DNA of 64,000 nt. It comes from Lutibacter maritimus. Lineage in GTDB: Bacteria > Bacteroidota > Bacteroidia > Flavobacteriales > Flavobacteriaceae. The position numbers were made by a program, and so were the translations under genes. This document shows positions 26,813 through 35,495 of this stretch, in pieces (the stretch's first letter is position 1; each line of letters starts with the position of its first letter). The stretch is from positions 332,122 to 396,121 of the forward strand of contig NZ_FOZP01000002.1 in the NCBI RefSeq assembly GCF_900116115.1, written 5' to 3'. Below the pieces are notes generated by a model. The model made no database searches, was not told the origin of the DNA, and saw only the letters and a list, made by a program, of their open reading frames with translations.

Positions 26813-26820
26813 TATATTTG
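26813..26820 (+). promoter_or_regulatory. -7 promoter box TATATTTG
   Basis: Perfect TAnnTTTG, 20 bases before the ATG of the second TerB-like gene at 26841. The second copy can therefore be transcribed on its own. Confidence 0.45.
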
Positions 26821-26840
26821 CCCATAAAAAAATCATTAAA

Positions 26841-27275
26841 ATGGCATTGTCAGATTATAATTTAAGTGGTGAACAAAAAAGAAATATAGCGCATTTTGCT
26901 AGTATTGTTAGGCTTGCACAAGCTGATGATATTATTACAAAAGAAGAAGAAAAGTTATTAAAGAGAGTAGCAAATCGATTCCATATTTTAGAAGAAAAAT
27001 ACAACGAGATACTAAATTCTCCTGAAGATTTCCCAATGCACGCCCCACATAATTACGATGAACGAATTGAACATTTGTTTGATTTAGCTAAAATGGTTTT
27101 TGCTGATGGTGAAGCAAAGGGTGAAGAAGCTAATGTTTTACGAAAAATTTGTATTGGATTAGGTTTTCCGATTGATAATGTTGAAAAAGTAGCTGATGAA
27201 GCTATACATTTAATTTTAAATGATAATGATTTAGAGGAATTTACCAAAGCAATAAAACAAGTAAATAAAAGTTAA
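26841..27275 (+). CDS. TerB-like protein, paralogue 2
   Basis: A 144-residue relative of the gene just upstream and the better match to the TerB fold. It has RLAQADDIITKEEEKLLKRVA in the first half and KMVFADGEAKGEEANVLRKI in the second, each with the Asp-rich turn that can bind divalent metal. Both copies keep DERIEHLFDLAKM and GLGFP. It is predicted to be a cytoplasmic scaffold or stress protein; no TerC, TerD or tellurite gene is nearby, so the usual ter system is not implied. The tandem arrangement points to a local duplication followed by divergence. Confidence 0.78.
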   Translation: MALSDYNLSGEQKRNIAHFASIVRLAQADDIITKEEEKLLKRVANRFHILEEKYNEILNSPEDFPMHAPHNYDERIEHLFDLAKMVFADGEAKGEEANVLRKICIGLGFPIDNVEKVADEAIHLILNDNDLEEFTKAIKQVNKS

Positions 27276-27373
27276 ATAATTGCTATTTATAAATCAAAAA
27301 AACTTAATAATATACTATATTAATTTATTTTACGTTACATATTATTAGGTTATAACAAAACCCCCGCATAAAA

Positions 27374-28021
27374 ATGAAGTATTTATCGTTTAAGAAATTT
27401 ATTTTTTTTCTATTCCTTAATATATTGATAGGACACAATCTTTATTCACAAGATGAGTATAATAAATGGGTTGTAGGTATTGGTATAAATGCAGTAGATT
27501 ATTTTCCTATTGATAATACAAAACATAATGTAAACACAGGAAATCCTGATGGATTTTTTAATGAAATCACGAATGCTCAAGATCATTGGAATATTGGTGG
27601 ACCAAAAATTAATGTTACAAGATATTTAAAAAAGAAGTTTTCTTTTGATGCAGGACTTTCTTTAAATAAGATTACAAAACTTGGAGAAATAATGATAGAC
27701 GATATTACCTATATTGCTATAGATGGTAATATTCAATATAATATTTTTAACAATCAAAGAGTTATAAATCCATTTGTTTTTGCAGGAGGTGGCTACACTT
27801 TTGCTGATAGAAGTGGAGGAACATTTAATAGTGGAATTGGTGCAAATTTATGGTTTAGTCCTAAATTTGGTTTAAATGCACAATGGGCTTATAAATACAA
27901 CTCACCAGATTTTGCTCTATTACCTCATTTTTACTATTCATTATCTGTTGTTATGAAATTAGGTATGACAGGTAGGGGTGGTAAAAGATTTATGTGGAGA
28001 GACGGCGCTAGTTGTTTTTAA
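27374..28021 (+). CDS. Barrel-only relative of the OmpA/TSP3 proteins
   Basis: A 215-residue outer-membrane barrel protein. After a signal peptide (about 1-25, ending YSQ) it follows the N-terminal barrel of the three OmpA/TSP3 paralogues: KWVVGIGINAVDYFPI, then NVTRYLKKKFSFDAGLSLNKITKLG, then VFAGGGYTFADRSGG and a PHFYYSLSVVMKLG end. The TSP3 and OmpA domains are absent. The gene ends in a short basic tail (RGGKRFMWRD) and no leftover OmpA coding sequence follows before the next gene at 28061, so this is a clean short form and not a recent frameshift. Function is unknown. Confidence 0.8.
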   Translation: MKYLSFKKFIFFLFLNILIGHNLYSQDEYNKWVVGIGINAVDYFPIDNTKHNVNTGNPDGFFNEITNAQDHWNIGGPKINVTRYLKKKFSFDAGLSLNKITKLGEIMIDDITYIAIDGNIQYNIFNNQRVINPFVFAGGGYTFADRSGGTFNSGIGANLWFSPKFGLNAQWAYKYNSPDFALLPHFYYSLSVVMKLGMTGRGGKRFMWRDGASCF

Positions 28022-28060
28022 AACATTTTATTTAGTAACTTGCATTCATAATTTCTATGA

Positions 28061-31000
28061 ATGCAGCTTTCACAATCCTTTCAAGTATATAACGCTTCAG
28101 CCGGAAGCGGTAAAACATTTTCATTAGTTAAAGAATATTTAAAAATTCTTTTAACAAGCTCTAATCCGTTTAAATTTCAACAAATTTTAGCAGTAACTTT
28201 TACCAATAAAGCAGCTGGTGAAATGAAACAACGAGTTATTGAAAGTTTACACTCTTTTTCAAAAGAAGAAGTTGGAAATATGTTTCATGCAATTTGTGAT
28301 GAAACCAAGTTGTCAGAAAAAACTATTTTCAAAAAATCTAAAATAATTTTAAATGCTATTCTTCAAAATTACTCTGCATTTAGCATTACAACTATTGACA
28401 GTTTTACGCATAAATTAATAAGAACTTTTGCGCATGACCTTCAACTTCCTTTAAATTTTGAAGTGGAAATGGATGCAGAAACTTTATTAAATGAATCAGT
28501 TGATTTGGTAATTTCAAAAATTGGTGAAAATAAAGCGCTTACCGATTTATTAATAAACTATGCTATTCAAAAATTAGATGATGATAAAGCGTGGGATATT
28601 TCTAATGAATTAAAAGATTTTGCAAAATTAATTTTAAATGAAAATCATGCAAAATACTTAAAAACACTTCAAACTATTTCTATTGAAGATTTTAAGTTGT
28701 TAAAAGAAACACTTCAAAAAGAAAACACACTTTTAGAAAAACAATTAAAGGAAGTTGGTGACGCTGGAATTAATTTAATTAACAATGCTGGTATTGATTT
28801 TAAAGATTTTTATTACACTCAACTTCCTAAGCATTTTATTGCGTTATCTGAAAACCCAAAAAAAGCAAAATTTTTTGATCAAAATACTTTAAAAAGAAAT
28901 ATTGATGACCATCTTTTTTATTCAAAATCTAAATCAGATTCAGTTAAAAATACCATTGAAAGTTTATTGCCAGAATTATTGAATTTATACAATCAATCAG
29001 AAGCATTTTATCAGCAAAAAACGTTAAACGATTTAGTTTTAAATAGTATTATTCCATTAGCGGTGTTGAATTTTATAAATACTGCCTTACAAGAAATAAA
29101 AAGCGACAATAATATTTTACTAAATGCTGAATTTAATGAGTTGATTAGTGAAACTATTAAAAATGAACCTGCACCTTTTATTTACGAGCGAATTGGCGAA
29201 AAATATAAGTATTATTTTATTGATGAAATGCAAGATACATCGGAGTTGCAATGGCAAAATATAATTCCGTTAATTGAAAATGCTGTAACTTCTGAAAACG
29301 AATTGGGTGAAATTGGAAAATTGTTATTAGTTGGTGATGCAAAACAGTCTATTTATAGATGGCGAGGTGGTAAAGCCGAACAATTTATAGATTTATCTAC
29401 GGAAGGAAAAATGCCAAGTAATAATCCTTTTTCTATTGAAAAATCAATTTCTAATTTAGATACCAATTACAGAAGTTATAGTGAAATTATAAATTTTAAC
29501 AACCAGTTTTTTAAACATATATCAGGGTTTTTAGCCAACACAAGTTATTGTAATTTATATTTTAAAGGTAATAACCAAAACATTAATACCAATATTGGAG
29601 GATTTGTTCAAATTTCATTTGTTGATAAGCAACAAGAAAATGATGATGATGATCCGTCATTAATTTATCCAAAAAAAATATTGGATATTATTAATAATCT
29701 AGATACTTCATTTGAAAAAAATGATGTTTGTGTATTGGTAAGAACCCGAAAGCAAGGAGTTGAGGTTGCAAAATATTTAGCTGAAAATGGTATTGAAATT
29801 ATTTCGTCTGAAACACTTTTAATTAACAATAGTGAAAAAGTTCAGTTTATAATTAATTTATTGTTAGTTATTCAAAATCCTTTAAATAAAGAATTTAAAG
29901 TTAAAGTGTTGTATTTTTTATACAACTTTTTGCAAATTGAAACACCAAAACATCAGTTTATATCAAAATTAATAAACCTTTCACAAAACAACTTTTTTGA
30001 GGAACTAAAACAGTTTAAAGTGTTTTTTAATTTGCTTGAATTTGTTCAAAGTCCATTTTACGAAAGTATTGAATACATTATTAGAGGATTTGGTTTGGCA
30101 AAACAATCCGACTCTTATTTACAGTTTTTTTTAGATGCAGTTTTTGAATATCAACAAAAGAAAGAAATGACTATTCAAGGTTTTTTAGATTATTGGGATT
30201 TAAAAAAAGATAAATTAAGCATTGTTGCTCCAGAAGCTAAAAATGCGATTCGAATTATGACAATTCATAAAGCAAAAGGATTAGAGTTTCCGGTAGTAAT
30301 TTTTCCATATAATTTAAATATTTACAACCAAATAAAACCTAAAACTTGGTATAATTATTCACAGTCAAACACAATTAAAAATGTGTTAATTGATTACGGG
30401 AAAAAATTAAATTATGTTGGGGAACAAGGAGTTTCTTTATTTAATAACCAGCGTGAACAGTTAGAATTAGATAATTTTAATATTTTATATGTTGCTTTAA
30501 CCAGAGCCGTAGAGCAATTATATGTAATTACCGAAAAAAATATAACTGCAAAAAACGAAGAAAATTTAAACTTTACTTCAGGTTTATTTATCAATTTTTT
30601 AAAGCAGCAAAATTTATGGGAATCTGAAAAAAACGACTATTCTTTTGGTACTTCAAATAAAGTAAGTGCTAACTTAAAAGAAGCCAATAAAACAGTTTTT
30701 CAAACAAATTTTATTTCAAACTCTTGGAAAAATAATAATATTTCTATAGTTACAAGTTCATCTTTATTGTGGGATACTGTACAGGGAAAATCAATAAATT
30801 ATGGAAATTTAATTCATGAAATTCTATCAAAAATTAAAACAAAAAACGATGTGAATGATGTGTTAAATAGCTATACTTTTGAAGGTGTAATAACAACTGA
30901 TGAAAAAACGAGCATAGTTCAAATAATCAATCAAATTGTAAATCATGAGTATTTAAAAGGCTACTTTAATCAAAACAATGAAGTTTTTTTAGAACAAGAA

Positions 31001-31213
31001 ATTATAACAAAAGACAAAAAAATAATTATTCCTGATAGAATAGTTATAATAAACAATAAAGCTACAATTATTGATTATAAAACAGGAAAAGCGGATCCAA
31101 AATATTATAACCAAATAAATAACTACGCTCAAGTTTTAGAACAACTTAATTTTAAAATTGACAAAAAATTATTGGTGTATATTAATGAAGAAATTATTGT
31201 GGAAGAAGTTTAA
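28061..31213 (+). CDS. UvrD/RecB-type helicase-nuclease (AddA-like)
   Basis: A 1050-residue helicase-nuclease resembling AddA/RecB, for processing double-strand DNA ends. Helicase motifs in order: Walker A ASAGSGKTF (Lys18), AVTFTNKAAGEM, TIDSFTHKLIR, the Walker B segment YYFIDEMQDTSELQW, LLVGDAKQSIYRWRGG, TNYRS, MTIHKAKGLEFPVVI and LYVALTRA. The C-terminal PD-(D/E)XK nuclease has the leading His (NLIHEILSKI), IPDRIVI, then IDYKTGK with Asp1005 and Lys1007, and a QINNYAQVL helix. The nuclease appears intact. The likely partner (AddB-like) is encoded at 35.5 kb, after kbl and two ompA genes. Confidence 0.9.
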   Translation: MQLSQSFQVYNASAGSGKTFSLVKEYLKILLTSSNPFKFQQILAVTFTNKAAGEMKQRVIESLHSFSKEEVGNMFHAICDETKLSEKTIFKKSKIILNAILQNYSAFSITTIDSFTHKLIRTFAHDLQLPLNFEVEMDAETLLNESVDLVISKIGENKALTDLLINYAIQKLDDDKAWDISNELKDFAKLILNENHAKYLKTLQTISIEDFKLLKETLQKENTLLEKQLKEVGDAGINLINNAGIDFKDFYYTQLPKHFIALSENPKKAKFFDQNTLKRNIDDHLFYSKSKSDSVKNTIESLLPELLNLYNQSEAFYQQKTLNDLVLNSIIPLAVLNFINTALQEIKSDNNILLNAEFNELISETIKNEPAPFIYERIGEKYKYYFIDEMQDTSELQWQNIIPLIENAVTSENELGEIGKLLLVGDAKQSIYRWRGGKAEQFIDLSTEGKMPSNNPFSIEKSISNLDTNYRSYSEIINFNNQFFKHISGFLANTSYCNLYFKGNNQNINTNIGGFVQISFVDKQQENDDDDPSLIYPKKILDIINNLDTSFEKNDVCVLVRTRKQGVEVAKYLAENGIEIISSETLLINNSEKVQFIINLLLVIQNPLNKEFKVKVLYFLYNFLQIETPKHQFISKLINLSQNNFFEELKQFKVFFNLLEFVQSPFYESIEYIIRGFGLAKQSDSYLQFFLDAVFEYQQKKEMTIQGFLDYWDLKKDKLSIVAPEAKNAIRIMTIHKAKGLEFPVVIFPYNLNIYNQIKPKTWYNYSQSNTIKNVLIDYGKKLNYVGEQGVSLFNNQREQLELDNFNILYVALTRAVEQLYVITEKNITAKNEENLNFTSGLFINFLKQQNLWESEKNDYSFGTSNKVSANLKEANKTVFQTNFISNSWKNNNISIVTSSSLLWDTVQGKSINYGNLIHEILSKIKTKNDVNDVLNSYTFEGVITTDEKTSIVQIINQIVNHEYLKGYFNQNNEVFLEQEIITKDKKIIIPDRIVIINNKATIIDYKTGKADPKYYNQINNYAQVLEQLNFKIDKKLLVYINEEIIVEEV

Positions 31214-31228
31214 AATACCATAAATTTG
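31197..31228 (+). promoter_or_regulatory. Promoter for kbl (TTG-N21-TAAATTTG)
   Basis: Both Bacteroidota elements are present: TTG at 31197-31199 and a perfect -7 box TAAATTTG at 31221-31228. It lies 17 bases before ATG 31246 and overlaps the end of the helicase gene. Confidence 0.55.
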
Positions 31229-31245
31229 TGTAAAATAACCAAATT

Positions 31246-32439
31246 ATGTACGGAAAAATTCAACAACATTTACAAAAAGAACTGCAAGAAATTAAAGAAG
31301 CAGGTTTATATAAATCAGAACGTGTAATTACTAGTTCACAAGATGCAGTTATAAAAATTAATACAGGTGAAGAAGTTATTAATTTTTGTGCAAATAATTA
31401 TTTAGGGCTTTCAAATAATCCAGAAGTTATTCAAGCGGCAAAAGACGCCTTAGATTCTCATGGTTTTGGAATGTCTTCAGTAAGATTTATTTGCGGAACA
31501 CAAGATATTCATAAACAATTAGAACATAAAATTGCAGACTTCTATCAAACCGAAGATACAATTTTGTACGCTGCAGCCTTTGATGCTAACGGCGGTGTTT
31601 TTGAACCTTTATTTTCAGAAGAAGACGCTATTATTTCAGATGCTTTAAACCATGCCTCAATAATTGATGGTGTTAGGTTGTGTAAAGCTGCGCGTTACAG
31701 ATATGATAATAATGACATGGTTTCTTTAGAAGAACAATTAATTGAAGCCTCTAAAAAACAACATCGTTTTAAAATTATTGTAACCGATGGCGTTTTTTCA
31801 ATGGATGGCGTTGTTGCTAGTTTAGATAAAATTTGTGATTTGGCGGATAAATATGATGCTTTAGTAATGGTAGATGAATGCCATGCTGCAGGTTTTATAG
31901 GTAAAACAGGAAGAGGAACTCTTGAACTTAGAAATGCAATCGGAAGAGTAGATATTATTACCGGAACTCTTGGTAAAGCGCTTGGTGGTGCAATGGGAGG
32001 TTATACAACAGGTAAAAAAGAAATTATTGAATTATTGCGTCAAAGATCTCGCCCATACTTATTTTCAAATTCATTAGCTCCAGCAATTGTAGGTGCTTCA
32101 TTAAAAGTTTTTGAAATGATATCTAAAGATACCTCATTAAGAGACAAGCTAGAAGAAAACACTAAATATTTTAAAGAAAAGATGATAAATGCTGGTTTTG
32201 ATATTGTAAGAGGCGATTCAGCAATTGTTCCAGTAATGCTATACGATGCAAAATTAGCACAAGAAATGGCGCGTCAACTATTAGAAGAAGGTATTTATGT
32301 TATAGGATTCTTTTTTCCTGTGGTTCCAAAAGGAAAGGCAAGAATAAGAGTCCAATTATCAGCAGCACACAGTATTGAACATTTAGACAAAGCCATTAAA
32401 GCATTCATTAAAATAGGGAAAAAGTTGAAAATTGTCTAG
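31246..32439 (+). CDS. kbl: 2-amino-3-ketobutyrate CoA ligase (glycine C-acetyltransferase)
   Basis: A PLP enzyme of the alpha-oxoamine synthase family that splits 2-amino-3-oxobutyrate with CoA into glycine and acetyl-CoA, the second step of threonine breakdown. Motifs: [13 protein letters not shown] near residue 45, [17 protein letters not shown] (about 82-98), [28 protein letters not shown], and PLP lysine Lys244 in [13 protein letters not shown]. The 397-residue length equals that of E. coli Kbl and the lysine falls at the same number. The threonine dehydrogenase gene is not beside it. It has its own promoter upstream. Confidence 0.96.
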   Translation: MYGKIQQHLQKELQEIKEAGLYKSERVITSSQDAVIKINTGEEVINFCANNYLGLSNNPEVIQAAKDALDSHGFGMSSVRFICGTQDIHKQLEHKIADFYQTEDTILYAAAFDANGGVFEPLFSEEDAIISDALNHASIIDGVRLCKAARYRYDNNDMVSLEEQLIEASKKQHRFKIIVTDGVFSMDGVVASLDKICDLADKYDALVMVDECHAAGFIGKTGRGTLELRNAIGRVDIITGTLGKALGGAMGGYTTGKKEIIELLRQRSRPYLFSNSLAPAIVGASLKVFEMISKDTSLRDKLEENTKYFKEKMINAGFDIVRGDSAIVPVMLYDAKLAQEMARQLLEEGIYVIGFFFPVVPKGKARIRVQLSAAHSIEHLDKAIKAFIKIGKKLKIV

Positions 32440-32452
32440 ATTTATTCTAATA

Positions 32453-32485
32453 TTGTAGAGTATTTAAGAATATTTTGTAAATTTG
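32453..32485 (+). promoter_or_regulatory. Promoter for ompA paralogue B (TTG-N22-TAAATTTG)
   Basis: TTG at 32453-32455 and the perfect -7 box TAAATTTG at 32478-32485, about 73 bases before ATG 32559. Paralogue A has the same -7 box and also a long leader. Confidence 0.5.
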
Positions 32486-32558
32486 CTAAAATATAAGATA
32501 CTGCGAAAGCTTATTTCAGATTAATAATAAAAAGAACATTTAATTTAATTTATTGAAA

Positions 32559-33920
32559 ATGAAACACTTAAAAATTGCCATACTGGCTTTGTTAATGATT
32601 GCATCCTTTAGCAATTCTAACGCTCAGGACAAAGAAAACCCTTGGATGTTAACTTTTGGAACTAATTCTATTGATATTAGTACTAATTCTGATGCGAAAT
32701 CAGGATATTTCGGGTCATATGATTATGATGGAAATAATTTAAACATTATACCTTGGTTAAGTAGAATTTCTGCATCTAGATATTTAGATAAAGGATTTAG
32801 TTTAGAATTAGCAGGAGCATACAACAAAGTTGATAGACCTTGGGGAGCTGGGGCTGACGTAACTTTTGCTGCTGTTGATTTAAATGTAAAATATGATTTA
32901 AACAATTTATTTGGACAAACAGGTTGGTTTGATCCATTTTTATATGCTGGTGTTGGTGAAAATTGGGTAGGTTCTAAAGATGGAATAAGTGTAAATGTTG
33001 GTGCTGGATTTAATGCTTGGGTATCTGACCATGTTGGTATTAATTTTACATCAGGTTACAAAAAAGTAAATACTCCTGCTGATTTTGAAATGTTTCAACA
33101 TTCAGTTGGTTTAACTTGGAAATTCGGAAACTCTGATACAGATGCAGATGGAATAAGAGATAGAGATGACGATTGCCCTGGAGTTTTTGGTTTAGCTGAA
33201 TTTAATGGTTGTCCAGATACTGATGCTGATAACGATGGTGTTACAGACTGTTGTGATAAATGTCCAGATGTTGCTGGATTAAAAGAATTTGATGGTTGTC
33301 CAGATACAGATGCAGACGGAATTCCTGATATGAAAGATAAATGTCCAGAAGTTGCAGGATTAAAAGAATTACATGGCTGCCCAGATGCTGACGGAGATGG
33401 TGTAACTGATAAAGATGATGCTTGTCCAAACGTACCTGGTCCAAAAACTAATGCAGGTTGTCCATTTAAAGATACTGATGAAGATGGTGTTATTGATTTA
33501 ATTGACAGATGTGTTGAAATTCCTGGCCCAGCTTCAAATGATGGTTGTCCAGTTGATCCTTCTAGTGAAGTTATGGATGAATTAAATAGATATGGAAGAA
33601 CTATTTTATTTGATACAGGCAAAGCAACTTTCAAAAGCGAAGCTATAAGTACTTTAGAATCTATGGTAACAATACTTAAAGATTATCCAGAAACTAACTT
33701 CGTTGTTGCAGGACACACTGATAGCGTTGGTACAGATAGATCAAATCAATTATTATCTGAAAGAAGAGCATCTGCTGTTAGAGATTATTTAATTTCAAAA
33801 GGTATTAATCCATTAAGATTAACTTATGTTGGTTATGGTGAATCTAGACCAGTTGATTCTAATGATACAGTTTCTGGTAGAGCTAATAATAGACGTACAG
33901 AAGTAAATATTGTAAAATAA
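32559..33920 (+). CDS. OmpA-family outer-membrane protein with TSP3 repeats (paralogue B)
   Basis: A 453-residue relative of the 20.3-kb and 34.1-kb proteins with the same order of parts: signal peptide (about 1-22), barrel (about 25-185), TSP3 repeats (about 190-330) and OmpA domain (about 340-453). The barrel differs strongly from the other two (FGTNSIDISTNSDA where they have [10 protein letters not shown]). The OmpA domain is nearly the same as in paralogue A (AGHTDSVGTDRSNQLLSERR). One repeat carries an unusual Cys pair (VTDCCDKCP). It should tether the outer membrane to peptidoglycan. ATG 32559 opens the signal peptide; ATG 32553 would add two residues. Confidence 0.92.
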   Translation: MKHLKIAILALLMIASFSNSNAQDKENPWMLTFGTNSIDISTNSDAKSGYFGSYDYDGNNLNIIPWLSRISASRYLDKGFSLELAGAYNKVDRPWGAGADVTFAAVDLNVKYDLNNLFGQTGWFDPFLYAGVGENWVGSKDGISVNVGAGFNAWVSDHVGINFTSGYKKVNTPADFEMFQHSVGLTWKFGNSDTDADGIRDRDDDCPGVFGLAEFNGCPDTDADNDGVTDCCDKCPDVAGLKEFDGCPDTDADGIPDMKDKCPEVAGLKELHGCPDADGDGVTDKDDACPNVPGPKTNAGCPFKDTDEDGVIDLIDRCVEIPGPASNDGCPVDPSSEVMDELNRYGRTILFDTGKATFKSEAISTLESMVTILKDYPETNFVVAGHTDSVGTDRSNQLLSERRASAVRDYLISKGINPLRLTYVGYGESRPVDSNDTVSGRANNRRTEVNIVK

Positions 33921-33934
33921 TTATATAGAATTTA

Positions 33935-33984
33935 TATAAAATAAAATGCTGTCTCACTCGAGTGAGACAGCATTTTATTTTATA
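33935..33984. terminator. Terminator: 50-base perfect palindrome
   Basis: A perfect inverted repeat with 25 bases per arm (core GCTGTCTCACTCGA and its complement, flanked by AAAAT/ATTTT) with A/T runs on both sides. It lies between ompA paralogues B and C and should end transcription from B. Its length is unusual for a terminator. Confidence 0.8.
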
Positions 33985-34051
33985 ATTTTTTTATTTAAAA
34001 AAAAAATTAAACTATCTTTAGATAGTCAAAATAACAAATAAATTAATAACG

Positions 34052-35416
34052 ATGAAACAATTTAAATTAATTTTAATGGCTTTTATACTAATTGTTGGGA
34101 TTAGTAATTTAAATGCCCAAGATAAAAATAATACAATTGCTATTGGAATTGGAACCAATGCAGTAGATTTTTATCCTACAAATGCTGGCCTTCCTGGTCA
34201 CGGAACTTGGTTTAGTGAATATTTCAATATAGGTGATCACTATAACATTATACCTGCAATTTCAAAAATAACGGTTAATAAATACTTAGCAGATGGATTT
34301 AGTATTGAGGCAGCAGGTTCATTAAACAAGATTTCTAAAGTTGGAGACAACAGTGTTTCTGATTTAGCTTATTATGGATTAGATGGTGCTGTTAAATATG
34401 ATTTAAATGGAGTAATTGGTGAAACTTCTTTTATTGATCCTTATGCATCAATAGGTGGTGGGTATACTTGGATGGATAGTTATGGTACTGGAACTTTTAA
34501 TGGAGGTATCGGAATAAACTTTTGGTTCAGTGAAAATATTGGTATGAATTTAGAATCTAAATATAAGCATGCTTTTGAAAGTGCTATTGTTCAACATTTT
34601 CAACATTCTTTAGGTATTGTTATAAAATTTGGTGGTAATGATAAAGATGGTGATGGTGTGTATGATGATTATGACGCTTGTCCAGAAGTATTTGGTTTAA
34701 GTGAATATAATGGTTGTCCAGATTCTGACAATGATGGTATTATCGACTCAAAAGATGACTGTCCTAATGTTGCTGGTGTTGCAGCTCTAAATGGTTGTCC
34801 TGATACAGATGGTGATGGTATTGCAGATAAAGACGATGCTTGTCCAAATGAAAAAGGCACAAAAGCTAATAGTGGATGTCCTGATACAGATGGTGATGGA
34901 GTAGTTGATAAAAATGATGCCTGCCCACAAGTTGCCGGTCCTGCTGATAATAAAGGTTGTCCTTGGCCAGATACTGATGGCGATGGTGTTTTAGATAAAG
35001 ATGATGAATGTATGAATGTTGCCGGTCCTGCATCAAATAAAGGGTGTCCTGAAATTACTATAATAGAGGTTGCAAAATTAGAAGAATTGTTTAAAACAGT
35101 TTATTTTGATACTGGAAAATCTACATTTAAAAAAGAAACATATGTTAAATTAGATGAAGCAGCTGGAATTATGTCGAAATTTAGAACAGCTAAATTTACA
35201 ATTGGTGGTCATACAGATAGCGTTGGAAGCGATGCTAGAAATTTAGAATTATCTGAAAGTAGAGCAAATGCTGTAAAAGATTATTTAGTAAGTAAAGGTG
35301 TTCCTTCAAGTAATTTAGAAGCAAAAGGTTATGGTGAAAATAGTCCAATTGCTACAAATATGAATAAAGCTGGAAGAGCAGAAAATAGAAGAGTTGAAGT
35401 TAAATTAGTAAACTAA
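34052..35416 (+). CDS. OmpA-family outer-membrane protein with TSP3 repeats (paralogue C)
   Basis: A 454-residue protein with signal peptide (1 to about 22, ending NAQ), barrel (about 25-190), about six TSP3 repeats (about 195-330; D-x-D-G-D-G blocks) and a C-terminal OmpA domain (about 345-454). The barrel is very close to that of paralogue A ([14 protein letters not shown] opening, [22 protein letters not shown]), but the OmpA domain differs ([21 protein letters not shown], then [12 protein letters not shown]). The near-consensus -7 box TATCTTTA sits at 34013-34020. It stands alone between two terminators. Confidence 0.92.
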   Translation: MKQFKLILMAFILIVGISNLNAQDKNNTIAIGIGTNAVDFYPTNAGLPGHGTWFSEYFNIGDHYNIIPAISKITVNKYLADGFSIEAAGSLNKISKVGDNSVSDLAYYGLDGAVKYDLNGVIGETSFIDPYASIGGGYTWMDSYGTGTFNGGIGINFWFSENIGMNLESKYKHAFESAIVQHFQHSLGIVIKFGGNDKDGDGVYDDYDACPEVFGLSEYNGCPDSDNDGIIDSKDDCPNVAGVAALNGCPDTDGDGIADKDDACPNEKGTKANSGCPDTDGDGVVDKNDACPQVAGPADNKGCPWPDTDGDGVLDKDDECMNVAGPASNKGCPEITIIEVAKLEELFKTVYFDTGKSTFKKETYVKLDEAAGIMSKFRTAKFTIGGHTDSVGSDARNLELSESRANAVKDYLVSKGVPSSNLEAKGYGENSPIATNMNKAGRAENRRVEVKLVN

Positions 35417-35439
35417 TTAATAAAACTTAAAATAACTTT

Positions 35440-35470
35440 AAAAAGCCATTCATTTCGAATGGCTTTTTTT
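35440..35470 (+). terminator. Rho-independent terminator
   Basis: Stem AAAAGCCATTC pairs with GAATGGCTTTT across a five-base loop and is followed by a T run. It lies 23 bases after the stop of ompA paralogue C. Confidence 0.85.
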
Positions 35471-35495
35471 ATTTTTATAATCTTAAAAAAGCTAT

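Noticed and set aside
26326..27275. Tellurite resistance operon
   Set aside because: Only TerB-like domains are present; TerC, TerD, TerZ and other ter genes are missing.
33120..33560. Regular spaced repeats that could suggest a CRISPR array or minisatellite
   Set aside because: They encode Asp-rich TSP3 repeats in one frame, vary in length and sequence, and lack identical repeat units with unique spacers.
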